Assembly: GCF_024347455.1 (NCBI RefSeq)
Contig: NZ_AP025484.1
Location: 1,178,001-1,242,000, forward strand
DNA length: 64,000 nt
Origin: Vibrio echinoideorum
GTDB taxonomy: Bacteria; Pseudomonadota; Gammaproteobacteria; Enterobacterales; Vibrionaceae
Direction: 5' to 3'
This document shows, one piece after another, positions 16,462 through 25,631 of the stretch. Positions within the stretch are counted from its first letter, which is position 1; each line of letters opens with the position of its first letter. Both the position numbers and the translations under genes were made by a program. The notes under the pieces are model-generated. The model made no database searches. It saw only the letters and a list, made by a program, of their open reading frames with translations, and was not told the DNA's origin.

Positions 16462-18609
16462 TTAGAATTCATAGTTGACGCTTAGCTCTACAGACTGCTC
16501 AGCACCAAACCAGCAGTTCGATTGGTCGTAACAGGTGTAGTACTCTTCATTAAATAAGTTGTTAACCAACAAGTTAGCTGTTGCACCAGATAGTGTGTCG
16601 CTTGCCTCACCTAAGTCATAACCCACTGATAGATCGACGACTGTGTATGACGGTACTTTGCCTTGAGTGTTTGTCGCATCCATTTCCATTTCACCCATGT
16701 AACGAGCGCCAGCACTGAAGCGAGTGCCTGATAACACACCACCATAGACATAGTAATTACTCCATAGATTAGCAGCATGTGTGGGTACGTAGATTGGCGT
16801 CGTTCCTTCTAGATCCGGATTTGCATCTTCAGTCACTTCCATATCAACATACGTGTAGCTTGCATTAACATCCCAGTTGTCCGTTACAAACCATCGGCCT
16901 TCAACTTCCATACCTTGAGAGCGCACTTCACCTAACTGAATCTTAGAGCGATACGTTGGGTCTGACGGATCAGCAGCAATTGAGTCTTTCTTAGTAATAT
17001 AAAAGTATGACGCTGTAAGTTGCTGTGCCATGTCAGCAGAAAGATACTTCACACCGAATTCGACTTGCTCACCCAACTGAGGTTTCAACGAGTTACCGTT
17101 AATATCAGTACCAGCAGCTGGCTCAAAACTCGTCGCATAACTTACAAATGGAGAGATGCCATTATCTAACTCATACAAGGCACCTACGCGGTAAGAGAAC
17201 TGATTGTGATCCGCTTTTTCTGTGCCATCGCTTGTTGGGTAAGTACTCGTTTTATCGTCACTCGCTTTGAACATGTCGTAACGTCCGCCAGCTAACAAAA
17301 CCAGCGCGTCGTAGCGAACTTGATCTTGGAAATACAAGCCCAGTTGCTCGGTCGTTATGTCATGTGATTCACGATAATTCTCTTGTAGCTGGCTCTTATC
17401 AAGCAGATCATTATTAGGGTTGTATGCGTTAAACCCGTAGAAACCAGCGTTCGCTGTGAACTCTTGATACAAAGAGTCGCCCGTTAGCTTTAGGTAATCG
17501 AGACCAAACAATAAGTTATGCTCTAGCCCAGCAACCTCGACGCGACCTGATACTTGGTTGTCGATAACAAAGCTTTGAGAGTCTTCATCCGTGCTATACA
17601 CATTTCGAATTAGGCTACCAGTTGAGGCGTTAAAATTCGTACCGCGATGGTAGGTGTTTTCTTGATATAATGACGCATCGGAATAACGAGCATTCTGAAG
17701 GAAAGTCCAGTTGTCATTGATTTGGTGGTTAATCTTATAACCTAACATCAACACTTCGCGCTCAAAAGTGCTCCAGTTCTTGTCGCCCATAGACACAGAT
17801 GGATCACTTGCCTTCAATACGTCGAGCGGCATTGCAGAGTTAGTACCCATTGACGGATCATTCTGATAGTAAAGATTGAAGTTAATAAGTGTTCTATCAG
17901 ATACTTGCCAATCTAACGATGGAGCAATCACATAACGCTCTTCTTCAGCGTTATCAACTTGGCTGTCTTGTTTACGAGCCAGTGCAACTAAACGATATGA
18001 AAAGTCACTGTCACCTAACTGACCTGAAGTATCAATTGACGCTTCCATCAAGTTTCTTGAGCCTGTAGATACACCCACTTTTGTAGACCCGTCTTCTTGC
18101 GGTGCCTTCGCGATCATGTTGACCATACCACCCGGCGGCATCGAACCATACAACACAGATGTAGGGCCTTTAAACACTTCAACTTGCTGAATCGCAATAG
18201 GGTCGATCTGAGGTTGCAGGTTCCATCCAGTCAGGAACGGCAGAATCAAGCCATCGTAGTAACTCTGATTGTTACTAAACCCACGAATCGAGAACGTATC
18301 GTACATCGTTACTGATGCGCCCTTTTGCTCAGTCACAACACCCGGCGCATATCTAAGTGCCTGATTGAGGGACTTCACACCTCGTTGCTCTAACTGTTCT
18401 TCATCAATAACCGTAATACCTTGAGGCGTCTCTTCTGGCTCAAGTGCCGACTTGGTTGCTGTATTGCGATAGGCTTTACCCATGATAGTGACAGTCTCGA
18501 TGTTCGAGTCTGCCGCTGTAACGGTTTCTTCCGCCAACGCTTGCGCTGAAAACGCAGTGAGCAACGCTACTGCAAGTGATGAATACTTAAAACGAGTGTG
18601 AGTGGTCAT
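16462..18609 (-). CDS. TonB-dependent ferric siderophore receptor
   Basis: This is an outer-membrane gated channel, 715 aa, typical for FhuA/FcuA-type receptors. It has a Sec signal ending ALAEE and a TonB-box-like segment, IETVTIMGK. The plug domain (about residues 55-170) contains SALEPEETPQGITVIDEEQL, the FSIRGF motif and VEVFKGPTSVLYGS. A 22-strand barrel follows, ending in aromatic VELSVNYEF. A CYDQSNCW pair of cysteines near the end resembles that of hydroxamate receptors. Linkage with fhuD/fhuB and fhuC/fhuF supports a hydroxamate substrate such as ferrichrome or ferrioxamine, but the exact ligand is not known. A Fur-box candidate lies upstream. Confidence 0.92.
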   Translation of the reverse strand: MTTHTRFKYSSLAVALLTAFSAQALAEETVTAADSNIETVTIMGKAYRNTATKSALEPEETPQGITVIDEEQLEQRGVKSLNQALRYAPGVVTEQKGASVTMYDTFSIRGFSNNQSYYDGLILPFLTGWNLQPQIDPIAIQQVEVFKGPTSVLYGSMPPGGMVNMIAKAPQEDGSTKVGVSTGSRNLMEASIDTSGQLGDSDFSYRLVALARKQDSQVDNAEEERYVIAPSLDWQVSDRTLINFNLYYQNDPSMGTNSAMPLDVLKASDPSVSMGDKNWSTFEREVLMLGYKINHQINDNWTFLQNARYSDASLYQENTYHRGTNFNASTGSLIRNVYSTDEDSQSFVIDNQVSGRVEVAGLEHNLLFGLDYLKLTGDSLYQEFTANAGFYGFNAYNPNNDLLDKSQLQENYRESHDITTEQLGLYFQDQVRYDALVLLAGGRYDMFKASDDKTSTYPTSDGTEKADHNQFSYRVGALYELDNGISPFVSYATSFEPAAGTDINGNSLKPQLGEQVEFGVKYLSADMAQQLTASYFYITKKDSIAADPSDPTYRSKIQLGEVRSQGMEVEGRWFVTDNWDVNASYTYVDMEVTEDANPDLEGTTPIYVPTHAANLWSNYYVYGGVLSGTRFSAGARYMGEMEMDATNTQGKVPSYTVVDLSVGYDLGEASDTLSGATANLLVNNLFNEEYYTCYDQSNCWFGAEQSVELSVNYEF

Positions 18610-18640
18610 GATTCCCTCGGTACCAATGCTTAATATAAAT

Positions 18641-18659
18641 AATAATAAATCTCATTTGC
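18641..18659 (-). promoter_or_regulatory. Candidate Fur box upstream of siderophore receptor gene
   Basis: The minus-strand 19-mer GCAAATGAGATTTATTATT matches the GATAATGATAATCATTATC consensus at 13 of 19 positions by eye. It lies 32-50 nt upstream of the receptor start, where an iron repressor would act. Confidence 0.55.
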
Positions 18660-18814
18660 ATTGTATGTATCTATGAGCGGGATAATTAACAATTTGGTGC
18701 AAATTCCAAAAGAACTTGGCCTATTTTTAGTTTAAATCGGTCAATTGCTGATTAAAAACACAATTGACCTTATTTTAAGAGGGGTTTACAGAAAGAGATT
18801 TCGTGGGGATATGA

Positions 18815-19723
18815 TTACGATTTAATAATAGGAACCCAGTACTCCATTTCAGCATCAGAGGCATGCGCTTGGTAGCCAAATGGGTAAACTTCAAGTTCGT
18901 AGCCATCGACACCACGGTAACCAGAACTTGGGAGCCAATTAAGCACAAACCAGCTTAAAGTATGTCGAAGATTCTCAATAGGTCCACAATGTTTGACCAC
19001 CGCGTAGGTTTGTTTCGGTATAGCCAACACCTCTAACTTATCAGAGATAATGCTAGGCAATTGCGGGATTGAAATACCGTCGTGCAGTTCAACGCTAGCC
19101 CAATAATGAATATTCGTTCCATCAAAACAAGACTGAGTCAGGTCAACTACCCCAATAAACTGAAGAACGTTGTCATCTGGAATGGTGACTTCATGCTCTA
19201 AACGAGACCAAAGCTGAGGAACTTTTTGCGCGAAGTCTTGCGTGAGTGAAAATAGGCCGCTGATTTCTGATGTCATGCCCTTAACAAGGAATGACTCTCT
19301 CTCATCAATACGTACTTTCACAAAACTGAAAGCTCCATTATCAGAAGCACTTGTGGTTTCAGACACTTGAATCGGTTTTCTTAGCCCTACTCTTTTGCCC
19401 GCTTTTCGATATTGGCTGGGGCTAGCACCAAACATCTGCTTAAACGAACGACTAAAGCTAATCTCTGAATTAAATCCGAGACCAAGCGCGACATCTATCA
19501 CGCGCTCTTTTCCATCAAGTAACTCTTCTGCAGCTTGGCTTAATTTTAGCTCTCTCACGTAGTTTGCTACGGTCAGCCCAGTTTCTGCTTGAAACACTCT
19601 TTGCAACTGCCAACGAGACCAACAGCTTTGTTTCGCAATATCTTCTAGCGATAGCGCAGAACCAAGATTCGCATGGATATACGCCAGAACGCGGCTGATA
19701 CGATCAAATGCTGGTGTATTCAT
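18815..19723 (-). CDS. AraC-family regulator with GyrI-like effector domain
   Basis: The protein has 302 aa. The N-terminal AraC double helix-turn-helix (about residues 5-105) contains SLEDIAKQSCWSRWQLQRVF and the second-helix motif LGFNSEISFSRSFKQMFGASPSQYR. The C-terminal half (about 135-300) resembles the GyrI-like/Rob ligand-binding domain, with an AVVKHCGPIENL segment. ATG at 19723 is chosen over a TTG two codons upstream. It lies between the receptor gene and fhuF, so it may be a siderophore-sensing activator of the module; this is inferred from position. Confidence 0.88.
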   Translation of the reverse strand: MNTPAFDRISRVLAYIHANLGSALSLEDIAKQSCWSRWQLQRVFQAETGLTVANYVRELKLSQAAEELLDGKERVIDVALGLGFNSEISFSRSFKQMFGASPSQYRKAGKRVGLRKPIQVSETTSASDNGAFSFVKVRIDERESFLVKGMTSEISGLFSLTQDFAQKVPQLWSRLEHEVTIPDDNVLQFIGVVDLTQSCFDGTNIHYWASVELHDGISIPQLPSIISDKLEVLAIPKQTYAVVKHCGPIENLRHTLSWFVLNWLPSSGYRGVDGYELEVYPFGYQAHASDAEMEYWVPIIKS

Positions 19724-19908
19724 ATTCAAGCTTTCATATTCTCTATAGTTGGCGGTGATATATTAGATTCACCAATACTTTTATCATTTAACAAGGTTTT
19801 AATCACTTAAAAAAGAACAGCCCACTCACAACCTATAAACCCCTCAAAAGACAGAAGCTCCGAGTAGATGCTCCATTTTGTATGGTTATCCTCGATTATG
19901 TTCGCTAT

Positions 19909-19927
19909 GATAACGCAACTGATTCTC
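19909..19927 (+). promoter_or_regulatory. Candidate Fur box upstream of fhuF-like gene
   Basis: GATAACGCAACTGATTCTC matches the 19-bp Fur consensus at 13 of 19 positions by eye. It lies 16 nt before the fhuF-type gene in the divergent region shared with the AraC regulator. Confidence 0.5.
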
Positions 19928-19942
19928 ATTTAATGGTTTATA

Positions 19943-20704
19943 ATGCTTCCCCAGTTGCACAATATTATCACTCGTAGAAGAGCCCCGTCTCTACACCAAA
20001 AAATCTTCGCTTACTCAAAAGAAGTCACTCCTTATTTAAGCGGCAGCTTTGGTGCTCTGAATAACAAGAGCATTGCAATTACGAATGATAATAGCCATAA
20101 AGAAATCAAACGAGTTTACGATGGCCTTGCAAAAAGCCACCCTGAAGCAGGAAAAGCCTATTGGTTAACCCGAACCTGGGATCTCGTGTGCTGGCAACCT
20201 ATCTATGTGACCTTCATTTCTATCTACGGTCTGCATTCACTGCCAGATATCAAGAATATGGGTCAGTTTAGGTACAAAGAGTTCGTCACTGGCTATCGCT
20301 TCTCCAATGGTGATCATCAGCATGGCGCACCAGAAGAATTGATTCCACACGCTGGTGAAGCCATTCTTGCATTGACCGAATTTTATCGCAGTCAAATCAG
20401 TGAATGGACACGCATTCGCCCAGGGTTTACCAATCACTTACTGGCTGATCTACTGTTAGGCAGCTTGATAAAACTGCAACAGCACGAGCCGAGCCTAACC
20501 AACGACTACATCACTGGACAAGCTAAGCTTTGGTTAGAGGCCTGCCAATTACCAAACAGTCATCTAAATAGCCTTAAGGTCGATGTAAATTCTGGAATGT
20601 TAAAACTAATCAGAATCAGCTGTTGCTTGGTCTATAAGTGCGATTCTAGAAAGTATTGCGACGATTGTCCAAGGCATCCCGACAACAAAAACACTGCGTC
20701 ATAA
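19943..20704 (+). CDS. fhuF: FhuF-like siderophore-iron reductase
   Basis: The protein has 253 aa, similar in length to FhuF. The C-terminus holds the diagnostic CC-x10-C-x2-C motif (CCLVYKCDSRKYCDDC), which binds a [2Fe-2S] cluster and reduces Fe(III) to release iron from hydroxamate siderophores in the cytosol. The rest is an alpha-rich domain with little conservation, as usual for this family. It is divergent from the AraC regulator, followed by fhuC after 75 nt, and probably Fur-controlled. No strong ribosome binding site precedes the ATG. Confidence 0.88.
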   Translation: MLPQLHNIITRRRAPSLHQKIFAYSKEVTPYLSGSFGALNNKSIAITNDNSHKEIKRVYDGLAKSHPEAGKAYWLTRTWDLVCWQPIYVTFISIYGLHSLPDIKNMGQFRYKEFVTGYRFSNGDHQHGAPEELIPHAGEAILALTEFYRSQISEWTRIRPGFTNHLLADLLLGSLIKLQQHEPSLTNDYITGQAKLWLEACQLPNSHLNSLKVDVNSGMLKLIRISCCLVYKCDSRKYCDDCPRHPDNKNTAS

Positions 20705-20779
20705 CACTCAATATTTTAGAGATTAATACGACGAATTCACACTCATTGAGTATCGTTATTGGTCTCAAACAGGACTGAC

Positions 20780-21565
20780 ATGTTCCAACTTTCAAATATC
20801 AAAATCGTTCGAGACAACCGCACCATCCTCTCAATTGAAGATCTCACCATTCCGACGAATGAACTCACTGTAGTTCTTGGGCACAATGGTTCAGGTAAAT
20901 CGACATTAGTTAATTTGTTATCGGGGCAGATGTCGCCTGATAGTGGCATTGTTGAACTAGATGGAACGTCTTTGTCGTCATTCAAAAGCAAAGACTTAGC
21001 CAAGAAAATCGCTTACCTTCCTCAAAAACTGCCGACTTCTGCAGGTTTAACCGTGGAGGAATTGGTTCGTTTAGGGCGTTTCCCTTGGAGAGGTGCGTTG
21101 GGACGTTGGAATGCTCAAGACAAGTCGATTATTCAACAAGCGATGGAAAGAACCGGCGTTGCTGATTTTTCACAGGCTTTAGCGGATGATTTATCGGGAG
21201 GCGAGCGCCAAAGAGCATGGGTATCGATGTTACTCGCTCAGCAATCTCCGATCTTGATTCTTGATGAACCGACCTCTGCGTTAGATGTTCATCACCAATT
21301 CCAACTTATGGGTTTGTTGTCTGAACTCAACAGAAAGGAAAACGTCGGGGTTATCGTCATTTTGCACGATTTGAACCTTGCACTGCGCTACGCCACACAC
21401 ATTGTCGCCCTGAAAAAAGGACAGATCGCGTTTGAAGGCCACGCTGATAAATTACTCGATGAACACGCTTTATCCGCTTTGTATGAATCCCCTATCCGAT
21501 TGATCGATCACCCAGTTCCAGCCAAGACAGCAGCCAGTGAGAAAGTTGCCGTGGTCTGCGAATAG
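20780..21565 (+). CDS. fhuC: Ferric-hydroxamate ABC ATPase FhuC
   Basis: The protein has 261 aa. Walker A is GHNGSGKST, the ABC signature LSGGERQR, Walker B ILILDEPTSALD, and the switch His lies in VILHDLNLALR. It powers FhuB/FhuD. ATG at 20780 has AGGA 6 nt upstream and gives the expected N-terminus MFQLSNIKIVRDN; a TTG at 20759 would add seven odd residues. It lies on the strand opposite to fhuDB and next to fhuF, so the transporter is encoded by two transcripts. Confidence 0.93.
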   Translation: MFQLSNIKIVRDNRTILSIEDLTIPTNELTVVLGHNGSGKSTLVNLLSGQMSPDSGIVELDGTSLSSFKSKDLAKKIAYLPQKLPTSAGLTVEELVRLGRFPWRGALGRWNAQDKSIIQQAMERTGVADFSQALADDLSGGERQRAWVSMLLAQQSPILILDEPTSALDVHHQFQLMGLLSELNRKENVGVIVILHDLNLALRYATHIVALKKGQIAFEGHADKLLDEHALSALYESPIRLIDHPVPAKTAASEKVAVVCE

Positions 21566-21610
21566 CTTCAGCGATTAAACGTTCGCCTCAACCTCTTACC
21601 ACTAGACATA

Positions 21611-21649
21611 AAAGAGGCTATTGAAATCATAGGGTTTCAATAGCCTTTT
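21611..21649. terminator. Bidirectional terminator between fhuC and MFS gene
   Basis: A perfect 12-bp stem, AGGCTATTGAAA / TTTCAATAGCCT, with an 8-nt loop is flanked by AAAA and TTTT. It lies between convergent genes. Confidence 0.85.
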
Positions 21650-21677
21650 GACTGTTCACTTAACTACTACTCAACCG

Positions 21678-22871
21678 CTAACTTAATTGAGATTCCCTCG
21701 CTTCTTGGCTATTAAAACCACGCAAAATATTAATCAGAGTAACCAGTGTGAACACGATGATCACGAGCGATAGGTGCCACGCTTCTCCTAGCCCTAATTG
21801 GACTAATCCCATACTCACCATTGAAGATACGACCATTTGGCCGCCACCAGACATCGCGGCCGCTGCGCCAGCATTTTTGTTGTACGGCAACATCACCAAA
21901 GCCTGAGCACAAGGTAATGCGATACCATTGCCAAGTATCATCAAGAACTGGCCAATCATTAAATACAAAGGATCAAGTGGACAGAAAAAAAGCCATAAGG
22001 CAGCGGAGATGTGAAGCACAGGCGTGCATAGCAGTGTTTTCTTGTTGCCTAATATCGGACGAATACGATTGCAAAGGCTTGTACCACCAAGCATTCCCAA
22101 AGCAGGAATCACCGCCCACATTGCGTATTCATCTGACGTCATGCCAACCTGGTTTTGCATGATAAACGGCATCACCGACACCGTGGTGATCATCAGGCTA
22201 AAGTTAAGCCAACCAATACTCGCAAAGCTCATAAAATAGCGAGAAGTTAATAACTCTCTGTATTGCGATATCATTTTCTTCGGCGAAGGAATTGCGGAGG
22301 TCTGAGTGACGGTTTCCTTAAACTTGAACGCTAATACCCCCCAAGCCAGTGACACATATCCAAGTAGCGAGATGAACACCATACTCCAGCCAAAGTGGAA
22401 GTTTATAAACCCACCGATAACCGGTGCAATCAAAGGTGTAATAGACGCAACCATCGCAATATAAGACATTGCTAGCGGCAAATCTGCCCCACTAAAACGA
22501 TCTCGTGTTGAAGCGCGAGCCAGTACAGCACAACACCCCGTCCCTAAACCTTGTAAGAATCGCCCCATGACCATGTTAGTAAACGAATGGCTAAAGAAGA
22601 TGATCATCAATAGGCCAAGCATCGCGATTAATAAGCCGCTCAGCAATACTTTCTTACGCCCTAAAGCGTCAGAAATAGGACCATAAATAAACTGAGAAGG
22701 ACCAAAGCCTAATAAATACACGCTCACCAGAAGCTGCGCTTGCTCTAAAGAGACATCGAAGTCTTTCGCAATCCAAGGTAACGAAGGAAACACCAAGCCC
22801 ATACTGAGCTGACCGATACTGATGACCAAACACGCAAGTAAGATCGATTTAAAATCAAATCGACGACTCAT
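21678..22871 (-). CDS. MFS drug/siderophore exporter, Bcr/CflA-type (DHA1)
   Basis: The protein has 397 aa from ATG 22871, with 12 predicted membrane helices. The DHA1 motif A is GPISDALGRKKVLLSGLL (about residue 65). SIGQLSMGLVFPSLPWIAKDF in the first helix and loop is typical of EmrD/Bcr-type exporters. It exports small molecules. Convergence with the siderophore genes leaves siderophore export possible but unproven. An in-frame ATG at 23012 would add 47 residues consisting largely of a pentapeptide repeat (Tyr-Leu-Phe-Ser-Asn type) encoded by a 15-bp minisatellite. The shorter start is preferred because MSRRFDFKSI looks like a normal MFS N-terminus. Confidence 0.88.
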   Translation of the reverse strand: MSRRFDFKSILLACLVISIGQLSMGLVFPSLPWIAKDFDVSLEQAQLLVSVYLLGFGPSQFIYGPISDALGRKKVLLSGLLIAMLGLLMIIFFSHSFTNMVMGRFLQGLGTGCCAVLARASTRDRFSGADLPLAMSYIAMVASITPLIAPVIGGFINFHFGWSMVFISLLGYVSLAWGVLAFKFKETVTQTSAIPSPKKMISQYRELLTSRYFMSFASIGWLNFSLMITTVSVMPFIMQNQVGMTSDEYAMWAVIPALGMLGGTSLCNRIRPILGNKKTLLCTPVLHISAALWLFFCPLDPLYLMIGQFLMILGNGIALPCAQALVMLPYNKNAGAAAAMSGGGQMVVSSMVSMGLVQLGLGEAWHLSLVIIVFTLVTLINILRGFNSQEARESQLS

Positions 22872-22889
22872 GATGTAAAGTATCCAGTA

Positions 22890-22988
22890 GAACAGGTACT
22901 TTGAGATCGGATGGTTTGAGAATAGATAGTTCGAGAGCAGATGGCTTGAAAAAAGGTCGTTTGAGAACAGATAGTTTGGGAACAGATT
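22890..22988 (-). repeat. 15-bp minisatellite, about 6.5 copies, in frame with MFS gene
   Basis: Units of 15 bp (plus-strand GTTTGAGAACAGATA and variants) start at 22899, 22914, 22929, 22944, 22959 and 22974, with a partial copy at 22890. The copies at 22914 and 22959 differ by a single base; the others are more diverged. On the minus strand, in the frame of the MFS gene, they encode a Leu-Phe-Ser-Asn-Tyr-type pentapeptide. The array ends 18 nt upstream of the chosen ATG. Confidence 0.85.
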
Positions 22989-23228
22989 GATCGGGTATCC
23001 ACCTGACAACATAAAGACAGAGAAAATAGCGAAGATGTTGCAGGGGTAATATTCATTGTGCTCCGAAAGGATCGAATAGAGAATGGCACAGTAAACATAC
23101 GTGAGCTTGTATAATCATACAATACTCGTTGAACTAAATATGTGAATAGTGACTTTTCACCCACTCTAACTATCGACCTGCTTGCCACAAGCTAAACTAA
23201 CACAACGTAATGACATCAAGGAACTTCA

Positions 23229-24320
23229 ATGAACATTCATCATCGTATTCTTTCCTGTGCTTTATCTCTCATCGCTTCAGGCCCAATCGCTTCAACCCAA
23301 GTTTTTGCATGGCAGGCAGAAAAAATTACAGATGGCCTCGAGATCCCATGGGGTCTCGCTTATGTCGATGACGGTTCTATGCTTCTCACAGAAAAAGCAG
23401 GCGTTATCAAACACATTGATTTAAAAACGGGTGACCAGAATACATTGTTCAGGCTCCCCAATGTATGGGCGAAAGGCCAAGGCGGTTTGTTGGATATCGC
23501 GCTCTCCCCTTTTGAACTTGGGAAATTCTATGTCACTTACAGTAAAGACGTCGATGGTGAAGGCGTAACCACACTCGCTTCGGCTACTTACAAAGCCGAT
23601 AAAGTATCTAATTGGCAAGATGTATTTGTATCTAAATCGAGAACAGATACAGGTCGTCACTTTGGTAGCCGCATAACCTTTGATGATAGCCATCTGTATT
23701 TTTCAATCGGCGATCGTGGCGACCGAGACAACGGCCAAGACACGCTGACTCATGCGGGCTCGATATTGAGATTAAATTCAGATGGAAGCACACCTAACGA
23801 CAATCCATTCACGGACAACGACAAAGTTCTCAATGAGATTTGGAGTTTTGGTCATCGCAATCCTCAAGGCCTATTTTATGATATCCCGGCACAAAAGCTT
23901 TGGTCTATTGAGCACGGGCCACGCGGCGGTGATGAAATAAACCTAATTAAAGCAGGCGCAAACTATGGTTGGCCAGTCACATCACACGGCAAAGAATATT
24001 GGGGGCCGATAAGTGTTGGAGAATCTGAGACCAAAGACGGTATTGAACCTCCGGTCAAAGTTTACGTCCCCTCAATAGCGCCCGGTAGTTTAATTGTCTA
24101 TCAAGGCGATAAATTTCCAGAACTCAAAGGTAAGTTGTTAGCGGGTGCTCTTAAGCTCACCCACATCAATATTGTGACAGTGAATGAACAAGGTGAGGCA
24201 GTCAAAGAAGAACGTATTTTAGAAGACTTGGGCGAGAGAATAAGAGATATAGAGACCTCTCCTGACGGAGATATTTACTTCAGTACCGACAATGGCAATC
24301 TCTATCGCTTGAAAAAATAA
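23229..24320 (+). CDS. PQQ-type aldose sugar dehydrogenase (YliI-like)
   Basis: The protein has 363 aa, a secreted soluble glucose/sorbosone dehydrogenase fold (six-bladed propeller). It has a signal peptide ending near VFA. Diagnostic segments are LEIPWGLAYVDDGSMLLTEK (blade 1), FSIGDRGDRDN, the HRNPQGLFYD motif, and EHGPRGGDEINLIKAGANYGWP near residue 235. These match periplasmic PQQ-dependent sugar dehydrogenases such as E. coli YliI. AAGGAA precedes the ATG. It stands alone, so sugar specificity is unknown. Confidence 0.9.
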   Translation: MNIHHRILSCALSLIASGPIASTQVFAWQAEKITDGLEIPWGLAYVDDGSMLLTEKAGVIKHIDLKTGDQNTLFRLPNVWAKGQGGLLDIALSPFELGKFYVTYSKDVDGEGVTTLASATYKADKVSNWQDVFVSKSRTDTGRHFGSRITFDDSHLYFSIGDRGDRDNGQDTLTHAGSILRLNSDGSTPNDNPFTDNDKVLNEIWSFGHRNPQGLFYDIPAQKLWSIEHGPRGGDEINLIKAGANYGWPVTSHGKEYWGPISVGESETKDGIEPPVKVYVPSIAPGSLIVYQGDKFPELKGKLLAGALKLTHINIVTVNEQGEAVKEERILEDLGERIRDIETSPDGDIYFSTDNGNLYRLKK

Positions 24321-24764
24321 TCTGGTACCCATTCCTGTGAAGATGAACTACCCGATAAATTTATAAATACAAGCCTTTCAACTGGACTCAAACACCAATT
24401 AGCGGCTTCCTAACGGAAAAGTAAAGTGTGCCAAATCAGTGCAACCACTCTAAATTTGTCATCAATTTCACCCACCTTTTTCACAAAAACTACAACAAAT
24501 CACCATATAACTGTAACTCCATGATATTTAAGGAATGGAAAGTTTGACTACCCCCAAATTTCTGGAACCTTTCCTTATGGATTCGATTGACTATCCCCTG
24601 ATTTGATTTAGACTCAATTTCGGCTAGAAAGAAAGTTCTTTGTATATAAACATTTCGTTGGATTACTAGTAACCCCGTTGTGTTGTACGCAATAGCAATA
24701 AATTTTTCCACGCTATCAGTGCCACAATTGGCTCAATATAAAAATTTAATATTAGGATATCATC
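24321..24764 (+). promoter_or_regulatory. Intergenic region with probable long 5' leader of the csp gene
   Basis: 444 nt without a convincing gene lie before the cold-shock gene. Such genes commonly carry 150-300-nt temperature-sensing leaders, and the last about 250 nt contain several short inverted stretches. I could not identify a canonical cold-shock box or promoter with confidence. An opposite-strand frame here is a shadow. Confidence 0.4.
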
Positions 24765-24974
24765 ATGTCTAACACAGTTACTGGTAAAGTAAAATGGTTC
24801 AACGAAACTAAAGGCTTCGGTTTCATTGAGCAAGAAAATGGTCCAGACGTATTTGCACATTTCTCTGCAATTACAGGCGACGGTTTCAAAACTCTTGCTG
24901 AAGGCCAACAAGTTGAGTTCACTGTATCTCAAGGTCAAAAAGGCCCACAAGCTGACAGCATCAAAGTACTTTAA
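24765..24974 (+). CDS. Cold-shock protein, CspA family
   Basis: The protein has 69 aa, a complete cold-shock domain. RNP1 is KGFGFIEQ and RNP2 is VFAHFSAI, after the leading [15 protein letters not shown]. It binds single-stranded RNA/DNA and melts RNA structure in the cytoplasm. Whether it is cold-induced or constitutive cannot be told from the protein, although the long untranslated leader favours induction. AGGA precedes the ATG and a strong terminator follows. Confidence 0.95.
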   Translation: MSNTVTGKVKWFNETKGFGFIEQENGPDVFAHFSAITGDGFKTLAEGQQVEFTVSQGQKGPQADSIKVL

Positions 24975-24997
24975 TTTAGTATTTTAAAGCTTTCTAA

Positions 24998-25027
24998 AAA
25001 TAGCCAGCCTCTGCTGGCTATTTTTTT
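24998..25027 (+). terminator. Rho-independent terminator of the csp gene
   Basis: AATAGCCAGC / GCTGGCTATT stem of 10 bp with a four-base loop (CTCT), followed by seven T. Confidence 0.92.
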
Positions 25028-25091
25028 ACCCGCTATTCAGAGATTTAAGGTAATATTCCCCTTCACTATTTCTACCTAAGACACCCTATCA

Positions 25092-25631
25092 ATGGCTCTT
25101 AAACCGACAATCTACAAGTTTCGACTCTCTCTAACTGACATGAATCGCGACTATTACGACTCTTTCAATCTAACAATTGCACAGCATCCTTCTGAAACTG
25201 AACAACGTATGATGGCTCGTATCATTGCTTTCTGTATCAATGCTTCGCCGGATCTTCAGTTCACTAAAGGATTGTCGAGCATAGAAGAACCTGATTTGTG
25301 GCAGAAGTCGTTAGATGACCAAATTCTAGATTGGATTGATGTGGGCGAACCGGATCCAGAGCGTGTTAAGAAAGCGACTCGCTTATCTAAATCAGTGCGT
25401 GTATTCAGCTTCAATACTAAATCGAATGTTTGGTGGGAACAGAATAAAGGTAAGTTCGGCTACCTGAAGGCTCAAATTGTTCGTCTAGACAACAATGGTA
25501 TAGAGCAAATGGCAGCGATGACACAACGTACAATGGATCTTTCAGTGATGCTGTCGGGTAACTCTGCTTTCGTTAACAGCGACACGCAATCTGCAGAAGT
25601 CACTTGGGAAGAGCTACAGAGTAATGACTGA
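25092..25631 (+). CDS. yaeQ: YaeQ family protein
   Basis: The protein has 179 aa, full length for YaeQ, a PD-(D/E)XK-like fold protein of unclear function once proposed to affect hemolysin transcription. Conserved stretches are KPTIYKFRLSLTDMNRDYYDSF at the N-terminus, PSETEQRMMARIIAF, LWQKSLDDQILDWIDVGEPDPERVKKA and WWEQNKGKFG. It overlaps the next gene by 8 nt, so the two are coupled. Confidence 0.93.
   Translation: MALKPTIYKFRLSLTDMNRDYYDSFNLTIAQHPSETEQRMMARIIAFCINASPDLQFTKGLSSIEEPDLWQKSLDDQILDWIDVGEPDPERVKKATRLSKSVRVFSFNTKSNVWWEQNKGKFGYLKAQIVRLDNNGIEQMAAMTQRTMDLSVMLSGNSAFVNSDTQSAEVTWEELQSND

Noticed and set aside
22868..23188. Minus-strand frame with a Cys-Ser-Gln-Thr-Ile repeat
   Set aside because: It is the same minisatellite in another frame and runs into the MFS gene start; no coding support.
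24490..24950. Minus-strand frames covering the csp leader and gene
   Set aside because: They are antisense to a strongly conserved cold-shock gene and have no family match.
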